From Empedobacter brevis_A (GTDB taxonomy: Bacteria > Bacteroidota > Bacteroidia > Flavobacteriales > Weeksellaceae): a DNA stretch of 64,000 nt. The first letter of the stretch is position 1; every line of letters begins with the position of its first letter. The stretch covers positions 186,001 through 250,000 of the forward strand of contig NZ_CBCPHV010000001.1 of NCBI RefSeq assembly GCF_965118635.1, given 5' to 3'. The position numbers and the translations under genes are program-made. Shown here in pieces: positions 1 through 10,056 of the stretch. The notes beneath the pieces are model-generated. The model was not told the origin of the DNA and ran no database searches. It saw only the letters and a list, made by a program, of their open reading frames with translations.

Positions 1-3000
1 AACTGTGCAAGCTCTGGTACTTTGATAAAGTAGCGGAAACGTTCTTTTGCCACGATATTATTGGCAACCGAAAACTCATAGTCAGTCGTTTTTCGGGCAT
101 AGATTGCAGCCCAAGCATCAAAACAGTTAATGCCTTGTTTTTCCAATGCTCGTGGTCGCAGGTATTTGAACAGGAGGTACAATTCCGTTAATGAATTGCT
201 GATAGTCGTTCCCGAAAGAAAGGTTGCCCCCATATCCGCATCGGTACGATCCTGTATGGTTCGGATAGCAAACAATAGGTTCAGAGCTTTTTGGCTACCG
301 TCCGCGTTACCCAATCCCGCTACACGACTGTGACGGGTGTTGAACATCAGGTTTTTAAACTGATGGCTCTCGTCGATAAATAAATGGTCTATGCCCATCA
401 TTTTAAAATCGACAATATCATCTTTGCGATTTTCAATATCGTGCTGTAAAGTCTTTAGCTTTACTTCGAGGTTTTCTTTCCGTTTAATGGACCCGGCAAG
501 CATACCTCTTGTTACTTCAGCTCCCTGCGACTGCATCGCATCGAGGTTTCGCTCCACATTATCCAATTCTATTTCGAGGATTTCCTTTTGAATTTCTGGC
601 GATTGCGGTATCATACCGAATTGGTCGTGTGTTAAAATCACACAGTCCCAATCGTTGTTTTTAATATCTCCGAAAATTCGCAGGCGTTTTTGCGGTGTAA
701 AATCTTCTTTGCCCGGAAAGAGGATTTTAGCGTGCGGATAGGCAGTGCGATAGGCTTCGGCGATTTCGTGCACATTACTTTTCAGCCCGATTATCATTGG
801 TTTATGAGCAAGTCCCAAACGCTTCATTTCCTGTGCTGCCGTACACATTATCAATGTTTTTCCTGTACCTACTTCGTGATCGCAGATAGCACCGTTATTG
901 AGTTTAATCATCAATACGGCATCTTTTTGACTTCCGTACAGGTCTTCAATGCCCAATGCTTTACGGTCTAATCCCGGAAACTCCTGATGGCTTCCATCAT
1001 AGTTTGGGCGAACAAAACAATTAAACTTATCATTGTATTGGTCGGTTAGCCTTTTTTTAAACTCATTGCTCTGTGCGTGTAACCAATCGGTAAAAGCGGT
1101 ACGTATTTCGTCAATCTTAGTGTTTGCCATCTGTATGGCTTCCATATCCTTTACTTTGACTTCCTTGCCGTCTATTTCGACTTTTTTGGTGATATCGGGC
1201 GTCGTATTGACAAGAGCGTGTTTGAGCAGAGCAACGCCATCAAACGTCCTGCTTTCAGCCTTTACCGCATATTTTACCCATATATTTTGATTGCCCCGAT
1301 TACAGATTACGGAAAAATCATCGGAACTGTCGGAATAATGGATATTCACTTCCGCATCGAACAGGTGTGAAGCAAATTTGGCATAAATACCTGTGGGTAT
1401 CCAGCGTTCACCAAGGTTAAAGTCCAGTTCCTCAAATTCGATACGTCTTGGTCGGGCTTCTTCCAATACCATAAGGCTGTGCTTTGCTTCGGTATCTTCG
1501 GGATTGCTTTCTACATATTCTATTATTTCCTGTGCTTTTTCTACCACGTTACCGGCTATCCAGCGTTCGGAAATTTCGTATTCACTTTGCAGGGGATTAT
1601 AAAAAATACGACCGTGCAGAGCATCTTTCAAGGCATCTGCAGACATACTGCTGATTTCGGACATATAGTCCAAATCAACACTTCCGTATTTATTCAATGA
1701 GGATGCTAATGCTTCTTCGGGATTATCGGTTGCTAATGTTGTCGTGGAAAAACTTACAGGATGGCTGAAAATATCCGCTTTATGGATAACACTCCCTTTT
1801 ACACGCTCCAAATAAGGGATTTCTTTTCCGGCACTATCCGTCTTAATCAGCTTGATATTATCGGCACTGTTCAGACTACCGTACCTTTTTACAAAAGCAT
1901 CGTACAGTTGGTTTAAATTTTCTCTTTCTGCCTTATGTTCGGTTTGTAGTTCCGCTTCTTTATTGTAAAGCTGTTGGTAAATATCACGTACTCCGATATA
2001 CGCTTCGGCTCTTGCTTTCTGTAAAGAAGGTAATTGCAATGGGTAGAACATTGCAGTTTTATCCACTTTATCTACTTCCTGTAAATGACCTACCCAACCA
2101 TTATCAACCACAAGGCAATCGTTACGATGGAACGATTGCAATTCGCCACTATACGGAGCAGGCTTAGGAATGGCTGCAAGAACAGGTACGGAAATAGCTG
2201 GTTTATCAGCCTGGTCATTTCCGTTAGACTGCGAAAATAAATCGCGAATAATTTCCTGTTTTGTTCCGTTGGGTGGAACGATTCTATTGACCGAGCCATT
2301 GGAAACTGAAGGCGTATAAGGTTGCTGCATTGCTGAACTGAACAGGTCGATTTGGCGACCAATGTTAGCCCGTTGTTTTTTGGTAGTTTGCTTTTTAGAT
2401 TTCGTTGCTTTCTTTGGTGGAGTTAAAACCGCTATGTTTTCATCATCATTTTCAAACAGGTCGAAAATGCTTAACTGTTTTAATTCCTGCGGACTTTCCA
2501 GTATGATGGCTGATTGTGTTAAACGATGTTGTTCCGGCTGAATGATTTCACGCTCTTGAATTTCACGTTCAATAACTGGAGGTGTAACAATGGGCTGTGT
2601 CGGAATTTGAACAATAGGTTCATCATTCCGTTTTTCTTTGTACAAAGACAAGTTTAAATGCTTTCCAAAATCATCGGAAAGCATCTGTTCAAGGCTATTT
2701 GCAATGCCCTCAACACCCTTGTTGTGTGTATAGATTAAAGCAGGTTGCCCGTAAGGGTCGGTAGCTACTTTCCAATGTGTATGTACAATTTGTCCACTTT
2801 TATCTAACAAAGCATTGCTTGGCGTACCGTAGCCTGTTTTCGTACTTTGGCAAAATAAATCTTCTCTTTCGGTCAGACCTTGTTTTGCTGTGTTCCTTTG
2901 CAGGATAATCAAATCGCTTCCTACTTCTGTACCTGCATATTCTGTAAACAGATTGTTGGGCAGACGGATAGCTGCAACCAGGTTATTATCCTGCATCAAC

Positions 3001-3782
3001 GCCCTGCGTATGGGTTCGTTCTTTGGGCTGTTAAGTATGCCTTGCGAAGTGATATAAGCCAATATACCGCCATCACGGAGCATATCAGCACCTTTCAGAA
3101 AAAAGTAATTGTGTATGCTTCGGGCAGCCTGAACCTTTGCACTGTCCTTACTTCGGGAATAGGAAAGGTCGAATACAGAAGTATCGCCGAACGGGATGTT
3201 ACTGGCAATTACATCATAGCTGTTTTGCTCCCTTTCAGGTATTTCCTCGAACCCGCTTATACGGATATTGCTTTCGGGGTAAAACTGTTTTAAAATCTTA
3301 CCTGTAAGCAAATCCTTTTCATAAGCGGTAACACTCGCTTTTTGGTTTTCATAAAAGGACTGTATAAATGAGCCAATACCTGCGGAGGGTTCGAGAAATT
3401 TCTGAATGTTCAGACCGCTATCACGCAAGGTTGTGGAAATAGCATCTATAACCTGTGGCGGTGTATAAAAAGCCGTTAGTACAGAACTTTTCATACTATC
3501 CACATACCTGCGATATTGCTTATCGTCTTGGGAATTTTCTTTGAGTAGTTGGTGGAGTTCCTGCGTAGGCAGGAAAAGGTCGTGTTCCGTTTTTCTCCAA
3601 TTATTGATGTCTATTTCGTTCTCTACGGGGTTCAGAACGAATTTAAGACCGCCAAATCCGCTGTATTGCATCATTAGCAGTCTTTCGCCTACGGTGGCTT
3701 GACGGTTCTCCTTTTCCAGTTTAAAAGCAATTCGCAGGGCATCAATGTTCTGTTGGAGATGTTGGCGTTTACTGAAGCCCAT
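1..3782 (-). CDS. ICE-encoded SNF2-like helicase / N6-adenine DNA methylase (3' end outside window)
   Basis: The minus-strand frame is open from an ATG at 3782 to the window edge, about 1,260 residues without a stop. It starts MGFSKRQHLQQNIDALRIAF. An early methyltransferase-like segment has SNIPFGD (bases about 3184-3204), matching the N-P-P-F type catalytic motif of N6-adenine methylases. A later helicase segment has CDHEVGTGKT (Walker A, about 855-885) and IDESHQF (a DEAH-box variant, about 362-388). Such very large fusions are standard in Bacteroidota conjugative elements, next to DUF1896 genes as here, and are thought to act on the element's own DNA during transfer. The start overlaps the upstream gene's stop by 14 bp, suggesting translational coupling. 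The C-terminal part cannot be judged. Confidence 0.88.
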   Translation of the reverse strand, partial: MGFSKRQHLQQNIDALRIAFKLEKENRQATVGERLLMMQYSGFGGLKFVLNPVENEIDINNWRKTEHDLFLPTQELHQLLKENSQDDKQYRRYVDSMKSSVLTAFYTPPQVIDAISTTLRDSGLNIQKFLEPSAGIGSFIQSFYENQKASVTAYEKDLLTGKILKQFYPESNIRISGFEEIPEREQNSYDVIASNIPFGDTSVFDLSYSRSKDSAKVQAARSIHNYFFLKGADMLRDGGILAYITSQGILNSPKNEPIRRALMQDNNLVAAIRLPNNLFTEYAGTEVGSDLIILQRNTAKQGLTEREDLFCQSTKTGYGTPSNALLDKSGQIVHTHWKVATDPYGQPALIYTHNKGVEGIANSLEQMLSDDFGKHLNLSLYKEKRNDEPIVQIPTQPIVTPPVIEREIQEREIIQPEQHRLTQSAIILESPQELKQLSIFDLFENDDENIAVLTPPKKATKSKKQTTKKQRANIGRQIDLFSSAMQQPYTPSVSNGSVNRIVPPNGTKQEIIRDLFSQSNGNDQADKPAISVPVLAAIPKPAPYSGELQSFHRNDCLVVDNGWVGHLQEVDKVDKTAMFYPLQLPSLQKARAEAYIGVRDIYQQLYNKEAELQTEHKAERENLNQLYDAFVKRYGSLNSADNIKLIKTDSAGKEIPYLERVKGSVIHKADIFSHPVSFSTTTLATDNPEEALASSLNKYGSVDLDYMSEISSMSADALKDALHGRIFYNPLQSEYEISERWIAGNVVEKAQEIIEYVESNPEDTEAKHSLMVLEEARPRRIEFEELDFNLGERWIPTGIYAKFASHLFDAEVNIHYSDSSDDFSVICNRGNQNIWVKYAVKAESRTFDGVALLKHALVNTTPDITKKVEIDGKEVKVKDMEAIQMANTKIDEIRTAFTDWLHAQSNEFKKRLTDQYNDKFNCFVRPNYDGSHQEFPGLDRKALGIEDLYGSQKDAVLMIKLNNGAICDHEVGTGKTLIMCTAAQEMKRLGLAHKPMIIGLKSNVHEIAEAYRTAYPHAKILFPGKEDFTPQKRLRIFGDIKNNDWDCVILTHDQFGMIPQSPEIQKEILEIELDNVERNLDAMQSQGAEVTRGMLAGSIKRKENLEVKLKTLQHDIENRKDDIVDFKMMGIDHLFIDESHQFKNLMFNTRHSRVAGLGNADGSQKALNLLFAIRTIQDRTDADMGATFLSGTTISNSLTELYLLFKYLRPRALEKQGINCFDAWAAIYARKTTDYEFSVANNIVAKERFRYFIKVPELAQ

Positions 3783-4206
3783 TTTCCTCTATCCATATTG
3801 CGATGGTTCCGGTCAGTTCGGTATAGAGCAGGTCAAACTCTGTGTCATATGTGAAATCATCGGTTAGCTCATATCTTTCGAAAACAGGCTCACACACAGG
3901 AAACATTTTCAGGGCGAACGGTCGCAGTTCCTCGTCTGCCATTATGGTATCAAACTCATTGCACACGACTTGAAACACGGTATCAAACTTGGAAAAATGC
4001 AGGTTTTCAAACAGGATATAATTCGCTATTTCGCTGCACTGCTCAATAGTATTTCCCGAACTGAAAGCACCCTCATAGGCATTTGCTGCCCACGATGCAC
4101 GTTGCTCGATAAATTTTTTATCATTCGCCTTTTCGGGGAAGCTATTGTTTAATAATTCTTGCAGTCGTAATCTGAAATACGAGAGGTCTTTTTGCTGTAT
4201 ATTCAT
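3769..4206 (-). CDS. DUF1896 family protein
   Basis: This is a 145-aa acidic, soluble protein with no signal peptide, starting MNIQQKDLSYFRLRLQELLN. The sequence and its place just upstream of the helicase/methylase match the DUF1896 family found in Bacteroidota conjugative transposons; the family has no known biochemical function. The frame can be extended upstream to a TTG at 4236, but the ATG at 4206 is preferred because homologues begin near MNIQQ. The stop lies inside the start region of the downstream helicase gene (14-bp overlap), so the two are probably one transcription unit. Confidence 0.8.
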   Translation of the reverse strand: MNIQQKDLSYFRLRLQELLNNSFPEKANDKKFIEQRASWAANAYEGAFSSGNTIEQCSEIANYILFENLHFSKFDTVFQVVCNEFDTIMADEELRPFALKMFPVCEPVFERYELTDDFTYDTEFDLLYTELTGTIAIWIEENGLQ

Positions 4207-4409
4207 ACTATAATTTTTATTTAGAATTTTGCTCAATGCCTAAAATTATAGTAGCAGATAAGTTCCTTTGCAGAAGTGGTAGGCTTTGGCTTTGAGAGGC
4301 GGGATTTGGCGTGACCTCGTAAAATACCAGAGGAATTAATTTGTATTTTTGAACTGAGAATCTGAATATATATCAGAGGAAATGCTTATAACCGAACAAC
4401 ATAACGATC

Positions 4410-5693
4410 ATGTTTGAAATTAGTCATAGAACAGAAGTGGTAAAATGTCCAAATCCTTCCTGTCCAAGAAATATCCAATTGTCAATTGGTAAAGTACCGG
4501 GCGGTGTTAACGATAGTGGAGGGTGGATATTGCAGTGTGATAACTGTGGTACAAAGTTTCCTTATAAGGTAAAGAATCCGGACGATTATTCTTCAGTCAA
4601 ATCTGGAGCAAAGATTTTAGATTCTTGGGATAATGATGTTCCAGAGTCAAAAATAATGACGTTAAAAAAACATGACTTAGATAGTTTCCCTGAAGATTTT
4701 AGTTTCGACAACTTACTATTTGTTCAAACGGGAGAATATGAAAAACCTACTTTTAGCGATATTGAAGAAAATATCTTTTTCTGTCCGGGATGCAAAACAC
4801 ACCTTGAACCAATCCTATATGCTCAACTTTCTGATAAGTTACCCTCGATAAACAAGTCAATAAATTCATACTTAAACTATTACCTCAAAGGAAGAGCTGG
4901 AAACCCGGACAGTATCATTGTTGTAGTAGATTATCAATGCTCTTGCGGATTTAACACGAAAGGAGTTTTATATAAGGACTTTATAGAAAGGGAATTGCCT
5001 ATAGAGGAAGAGCATCAACTGATACTGATAGATGTGATAGGTGCAGATTTGGAGTTCACAATAGATGGCGTTTACGATAGGGATGATTGCTTGTCAATTC
5101 TTCAGAAGCTATTAATAAGATGGCAGGTTTACTACAATAAAGTTTTTTTAGCAGTTCCCTTTATTGGTTTTGACTTTAAGAATAGCGAAGCACAACGTGT
5201 TGAGCTTTGGAATTGGATACTAAAAAACACAATTCCGCATAAAACAACCTTGCTAACGAGAAAAGCGACCCTTACATCTTTCCTTGAAGGTTCGGCTAAT
5301 ACAGGTATGGACATTAATGTTCTTAAAGATTACGGACTTTTAAATCCAACTGTAGATGAACTAACTGATAAGAAGGCTTTGTTCAAACGTGATTTTCATG
5401 CAAAATTCTATGCGGGTTTTGATAGAAAAAACGCTGAGGTCTTAGTAGGTTCCTTTAATATCCACGAGGGAACTTATGTGGAAAACATTCACTTTAAGTC
5501 GTATGATTTTGGTGACTTTTTCAAAAAGTATATTCTCAAAATGAATATTATTTTCGATCCTAGAATTATAGACGAGGAAGGTGAATTTCTATTGATTAGC
5601 GAACATGAGGACCGGAAAGAATTTATTGCGAAAGTCGAAAACTATACAACTTCGAGGCGTGAAAAGATTTACGAATTGATTAATCCAAAGTGA
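4410..5693 (+). CDS. Zinc-ribbon and PLD-like nuclease-domain protein, accessory
   Basis: This 427-aa protein does not closely match a family I can name. Two cysteine clusters look like zinc ribbons: C13/C18 with C43/C46, and C125/C128 with C177/C179. Near the C-terminus a phospholipase-D-type half motif is visible: H330-x-K332, then G347-S348-x-N350, within DFHAKFY...LVGSFN. A single HKD half-site suggests a dimeric phosphodiesterase or nuclease. It lies on the plus strand inside minus-strand ICE backbone and is followed 52 bp later by another uncharacterised gene, so both are probably one accessory insertion. TATTTTTG at 4343-4350 could be its -7 element. A role in defence is inference; the sequence shows only the domains. 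Confidence 0.7.
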   Translation: MFEISHRTEVVKCPNPSCPRNIQLSIGKVPGGVNDSGGWILQCDNCGTKFPYKVKNPDDYSSVKSGAKILDSWDNDVPESKIMTLKKHDLDSFPEDFSFDNLLFVQTGEYEKPTFSDIEENIFFCPGCKTHLEPILYAQLSDKLPSINKSINSYLNYYLKGRAGNPDSIIVVVDYQCSCGFNTKGVLYKDFIERELPIEEEHQLILIDVIGADLEFTIDGVYDRDDCLSILQKLLIRWQVYYNKVFLAVPFIGFDFKNSEAQRVELWNWILKNTIPHKTTLLTRKATLTSFLEGSANTGMDINVLKDYGLLNPTVDELTDKKALFKRDFHAKFYAGFDRKNAEVLVGSFNIHEGTYVENIHFKSYDFGDFFKKYILKMNIIFDPRIIDEEGEFLLISEHEDRKEFIAKVENYTTSRREKIYELINPK

Positions 5694-5745
5694 ATTATAC
5701 TGATAGAAAATAGTAAGAAAAACTAACCAAATAAATCGAGAAACT

Positions 5746-7083
5746 ATGTATGGAATTACCCATAAGATAAATGATCCAGGTTTATATCTACTTAGTGATA
5801 TAGTCGAGGAACAGTTGAACACACATGAAAAAACATTAGCCGCTACACCAGCGGAGAATAAAGAAATAATCGCTCAATTGGAATATGCGATTTCAATATA
5901 CCGGGGTGAGCTGGAAAAATTCAAACAGGAAATTGAGGATCAGAAAAAGGAAAGATTTCAATTCTCTGTTGAAGAGATTTATGCCATGTATGGTCAATAC
6001 GAACGAAAATTCATCAGTATTGAGTTCCACAAATACAGCGAATCAGCGCAAAAATATGGACGTAACATTTCGGGTATTATATTGTATGGAAAGGCAGAAC
6101 GTGAAGCACTGGAGCAAGTCATTAAATCCGGGAATGTGCCCCGAACAAATGGCCTTGTAAAATTTGACTCCACAGATGAGCATTTATCAAAGGAACAGCA
6201 AGAACAACTAAAGAATGAAGGATTCATTAGCGGTGATATTTATGAAGTTTTAGCTACGAATCTTCCTGCCCCAAAAGCCTTCGGACAAGTCGGCAAGAAA
6301 GAAATACCAAACACAATTGAAATAAAAATGGACCCCACAGGATTTGATGTGAACCGATCAAATCATTGGCTGTTAGGACAAAAGATTAAAAGTGGATATC
6401 CGCTAACTGATGATGAATGGGCTAAGTTTTGCGGTCTATCATTTTACTTAGAACCTGAATCAGCGAACTTGGATATTATAAAGAATAAAGGATTTTCAGA
6501 AGATGGAAATAAAACCTATTTATCTCGTTTTTTTGAGTTGGAAGCTAAATTATACGCCAAAGATATTTCTGCGGAAGAAATACTGGAGTTTAATGAGTTT
6601 TTGAAGGAGCGTAAAGCTGTGCGTATTGAAGCTGTCGTCAAAGAAATTAAGCGTTCTACCAATAAGACTTTAGAAAAGTTCAAAGAAGAATACCCGGAAA
6701 TTTACAAGGCTCTTGAAATTTCCAGGATTGAGTTTGACAATGAAACTTTGGCTTATCATAACGTTGTTAAGCCTATCTATTGGGATTACGAAGGGTTTCT
6801 TCACATCTATCTGCGTCATTGTGATGAATTAGCCATCGAAGGCCACTTTGAGAATAAAACGAAATTTCAGTATTCTTATAAGGACATAAGGCGTATTCTA
6901 AAAATCGCCATTGAGAACCTCTTACCACAAATAAACGACAGGCTATCGCAAGGCAAGGATTTCAGAATTTTCGGGGACAAATCGCTATACTTTAACGGCA
7001 ATCACTATTCCTTGCATGTTTTGGGAAGTGGCAGGATTGCAGCTTTTCATCCTTTGGAGAATCCCCAAGAGGAGGCTAAGTAA
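5746..7083 (+). CDS. Uncharacterised accessory protein with possible C-terminal BECR-like nuclease domain
   Basis: This 445-aa soluble protein is not one I recognise. Residues 25-65 are rich in Glu, Gln and Lys and may form a coiled coil. The last ~100 residues look like a separate compact domain with a conserved-looking histidine/arginine pattern: H353, R357 and H358 in FLHIYLRH, and GRIAAFHP at 429-436. That pattern resembles phage-associated barnase/EndoU/ColicinE5-D/RelE-like (BECR) nucleases, but the assignment is tentative. It starts 52 bp after the zinc-ribbon/PLD gene on the same strand and ends 6 bp before the convergent ORF6N pseudogene. The pair probably works together. Confidence 0.6.
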   Translation: MYGITHKINDPGLYLLSDIVEEQLNTHEKTLAATPAENKEIIAQLEYAISIYRGELEKFKQEIEDQKKERFQFSVEEIYAMYGQYERKFISIEFHKYSESAQKYGRNISGIILYGKAEREALEQVIKSGNVPRTNGLVKFDSTDEHLSKEQQEQLKNEGFISGDIYEVLATNLPAPKAFGQVGKKEIPNTIEIKMDPTGFDVNRSNHWLLGQKIKSGYPLTDDEWAKFCGLSFYLEPESANLDIIKNKGFSEDGNKTYLSRFFELEAKLYAKDISAEEILEFNEFLKERKAVRIEAVVKEIKRSTNKTLEKFKEEYPEIYKALEISRIEFDNETLAYHNVVKPIYWDYEGFLHIYLRHCDELAIEGHFENKTKFQYSYKDIRRILKIAIENLLPQINDRLSQGKDFRIFGDKSLYFNGNHYSLHVLGSGRIAAFHPLENPQEEAK

Positions 7084-7089
7084 ACTAAT

Positions 7090-7970
7090 TTATAAACCGT
7101 TCAGAAATTGTAACATATTAGCGACCTCAATATCCATTCTTGAAAAGGCAAACCATTTTTTGCCCAGATCTTTAAGTGATGCTCCGATATGGTAAAGCTC
7201 CGTATTGTCAATAATCAAAAATCGGTCGTGTGCATCAGAGAAAATCTCAACTTCAATTGGAGGATATTGGTTGTTATACCGTTGTAAATCCAATTGGAGC
7301 TGATTGTTGATGCTTTTGGTATAGATTTTTACCGTTACAGTATCCTTGCGTTTGCTCAACAAGGTCAGTACCGTATCGTCCACATAATTATCAAGCAGGA
7401 TAATGGAGCTTTCAGCACTTCGGATAATATCAGAAACAAAGGTATAGGCATCGAAAATTTGTCCGTTGTAAAAGATACCTTTTTCGCTGTGGAGCTTGTC
7501 GTTTTCCAAAGCCTTAAAGATTTCCTCAAATTTTTGATCGGCTTGTAATTGCTTCAATTCAATCTTATCCAAACGATGAAATAAAGAGGCGTTACTGATT
7601 AGCATTCTTCTCATTTCTACGAAAGCTTCCATAATTTCAACGCTCACTTTAATAGCAATATGTGAACGGAGTATAGCAGATGCCATGCAATACCTTGTTC
7701 GGTAAAAGCATAAGGTAGATAACGTCTTCCACCATAGTTTAAACTTGAGGTTCCAATTTGGAACCTCAAGTTTTCAAATTCCTCATCTGTCAATTGAAAG
7801 CAAAATGAAATAGGAAACCTTTCCATATTTCTTTTTACCGCTTTGTTGAGGTTCTTTGTTTCCACTTGGTATAAGGAAGCGAGGTCTCTATCCAGCATCA
7901 CTTGCTTTCCACGTATGGAATAAATCAGGCTCTTGATTTCCGTTGTGCTAATGGTAGGTTTGTTTTCCAT
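7090..7970 (-). pseudogene. ORF6N-domain DNA-binding protein with C-terminal PLD-like domain, frameshifted
   Basis: Two overlapping frames form one broken gene. The first (7970-7644) encodes an ORF6N/KilA-N-type DNA-binding domain ending ...YAFTEQGIA and then runs out of frame to a stop. The second (7686-7090) continues with MASAILRSHIAIKVSVEIME and a C-terminal PLD-like segment (HDRFLIID...YHIGAS). Joining them as EQGIA-MASAILRS restores the usual ORF6N continuation. Near 7684-7688 the DNA reads GCATGGCATC where GCAATGGCATC would keep frame, so one A is missing. The ATG overlaps the topB stop as TAATG, implying coupling. The defect could be real or a sequencing error; ATG 7686 could also allow separate translation of the second half. 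Confidence 0.8.
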
Positions 7971-10054
7971 TACTTTTTGTAACTTTTGTTTTTTTCAAAT
8001 TCAAAAGAGGTTTTGTATTCTTCATCCAATATGATAAAGGCATCGAATTTCTTTCCTGACTTGCTTTTCATTCCTTTGATGAGAGAAGTTTTGCCTTTAC
8101 TGATAAGGCTTTCAATATCAGTTATGCCGATTTGTACGCCACACACATTACGGAACTGTATCCAATTACAAACTTCATCAGGACACTTTACAATTTTATC
8201 CCGTATGATGAGTTGCTGGCTTTTACATTTCGGGCAATTCAGTTTAGGCAGGTTGTTTTGAGCAATGGAAGTTTGCAGGAGTTCGTCTGTTATGGACTTC
8301 GCATAGATTTCCATTTCTCTCAAAAACACTCTTGCATCAACTTCGTTGTTTTCAATTTTCTGTAAAGCCAATTCCCATTCGGCAGTCATTATTACATCTG
8401 CAATTTTACGTTCTTTAACCAATTCGTAAACCTGTAATCCTTTCTCCGTTGGGATCAAGGATTTCTTTTCTCTTTCAATATAATTACGGGTAAACAGGGT
8501 TTCAATTATTGCCGCCCTTGTAGCAGGCGTACCGATACCGATATTTTGCAGGGCTTTCCTTTCTTCTTCATTTTCGATTTCCTTTCCTGCATTTTCCATT
8601 GCCGACAATAGCCCGGCTTCTGTATAAAGTACGGGCGGTTTGGTTTTCTTTTCCAAGCAAACAACTTCTTTAATTTTCAGCTCATTGCCTTTTTTCAGTT
8701 CGGGCAAGTTTTGTATTGGTTCGGCATCATCGTCCGAGAAATTACCTTTTATGGAACGCCATCCTGCCTCTAATATCTTACAGCCTTTCAGTATAAAATC
8801 GTAATGTGATGCTTCCAGTACTATATCCGTAACTTCTTTTATACAGGCTTGTGAAATGGCTTCGAGCAATCGAAAGGCAATCATATTGTACACCTTTGTT
8901 TCATAGGCACTAAGGGCAGATGGAATTTTGTCAGTTATCAGTAACCCGTGATGGTCTGTTACACGCAAATCGTTTACGATACGTTTATTAAACCGACCCC
9001 ATTTTAATTTTGATACCGCTTGCTTAAATTGTTCATTATCCTGTAATGCTCTTACAAGGTTGGGAATTTCAGTCCACATATCTTCAGGAATGTATTTACT
9101 TCCGGTACGGGGATAGGTAATAAATTTTTGCTCGTAAAGGCTTTGGGCAATATTGAGCGTTTGCTCGGCAGACAGGTTAAGTTTTTTATTAGCTTCTTTC
9201 TGCAAACCTGTAAGGTCAAATAATAAGGGTGATTGCTCCGTTACGTTCTTGCTTTCCGCCGACACAACAATTGCAGTTCTCTGTCTTTGGATCAACTTCA
9301 AAGCATCTTCGGCAAACTTTTGTTCGTCCCATTTCTTTTTAGAGATACTTTTGAAATCAATACTGTCTTTGTTGTGTGATAGCTGAATTTGCCAATATTT
9401 CTTAACAGAGAAATTTTTGTTTTCCAGATAGCGTTTGCAAATCAAGGCCAATGTAGGTGTTTGCACTCTGCCCAGCGAATAAATACCATTGCCTGCCGAG
9501 ATACTTAGTGCCTGTGTAGCATTGATGCCCACCAGCCAGTCAGCACGGCTTCTGCCTTGTGCTGCCTGAAACAATCCGTCAAATGCTACACCATCTTTTA
9601 GGTTGTCAAAACCCTGTTTAATGGCTTTTTCAGTTAATGAACTAATCCAAAGCCGTTCAAATGGTTTCTTGCATTTCAGGTGTTCATAAATATAGCGAAA
9701 GATGAGTTCGCCCTCACGTCCTGCATCGGTAGCAACGATAATACTATCGCTTTTTTTGAACAGTTCTTTAATTATATTCAGTTGCTTTAATGCTCCTGTA
9801 TCGACCTCGTAGCCTTTGTCTTTTTTGACCCTGCGAACGGTTAAAACAAACGGGTTCGGGAGAATGGGCAATGAAGCCTTGTCAAATCCTGAAATCCCGT
9901 AATCTTCGGGCATTCCTAAGCCAATTAAATGACCGAATGCCCAGGTAACAAAATAGCCATTACCTGTTAGGTAACCGTCTTTTTTATCAGATGCTCCCAA
10001 TAAGCTGGCTATTTCTCTTGCTACGCTTGGTTTTTCTGCGATAACTGTTTTCAT
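7970..10054 (-). CDS. topB: Type IA DNA topoisomerase III
   Basis: This 694-aa protein starts MKTVIAEKPSVAREIASLLG, the Toprim start of topoisomerase III. DAGREGELIFRYIY is the Toprim acidic motif and FITYPRTGSKYIP holds the catalytic tyrosine. GIGTPATRAAIIETL is the conserved type IA segment. A C-terminal CPKC...CPDEVC zinc finger is followed by a short tail. TopB copies of this kind are routine in Bacteroidota conjugative elements, where they are thought to relax or decatenate DNA during transfer. It sits 2 bp after the DUF3945 gene, and its stop overlaps the next start (TAATG), so the three form one operon. Confidence 0.95.
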   Translation of the reverse strand: MKTVIAEKPSVAREIASLLGASDKKDGYLTGNGYFVTWAFGHLIGLGMPEDYGISGFDKASLPILPNPFVLTVRRVKKDKGYEVDTGALKQLNIIKELFKKSDSIIVATDAGREGELIFRYIYEHLKCKKPFERLWISSLTEKAIKQGFDNLKDGVAFDGLFQAAQGRSRADWLVGINATQALSISAGNGIYSLGRVQTPTLALICKRYLENKNFSVKKYWQIQLSHNKDSIDFKSISKKKWDEQKFAEDALKLIQRQRTAIVVSAESKNVTEQSPLLFDLTGLQKEANKKLNLSAEQTLNIAQSLYEQKFITYPRTGSKYIPEDMWTEIPNLVRALQDNEQFKQAVSKLKWGRFNKRIVNDLRVTDHHGLLITDKIPSALSAYETKVYNMIAFRLLEAISQACIKEVTDIVLEASHYDFILKGCKILEAGWRSIKGNFSDDDAEPIQNLPELKKGNELKIKEVVCLEKKTKPPVLYTEAGLLSAMENAGKEIENEEERKALQNIGIGTPATRAAIIETLFTRNYIEREKKSLIPTEKGLQVYELVKERKIADVIMTAEWELALQKIENNEVDARVFLREMEIYAKSITDELLQTSIAQNNLPKLNCPKCKSQQLIIRDKIVKCPDEVCNWIQFRNVCGVQIGITDIESLISKGKTSLIKGMKSKSGKKFDAFIILDEEYKTSFEFEKNKSYKK

Positions 10055-10056
10055 AA

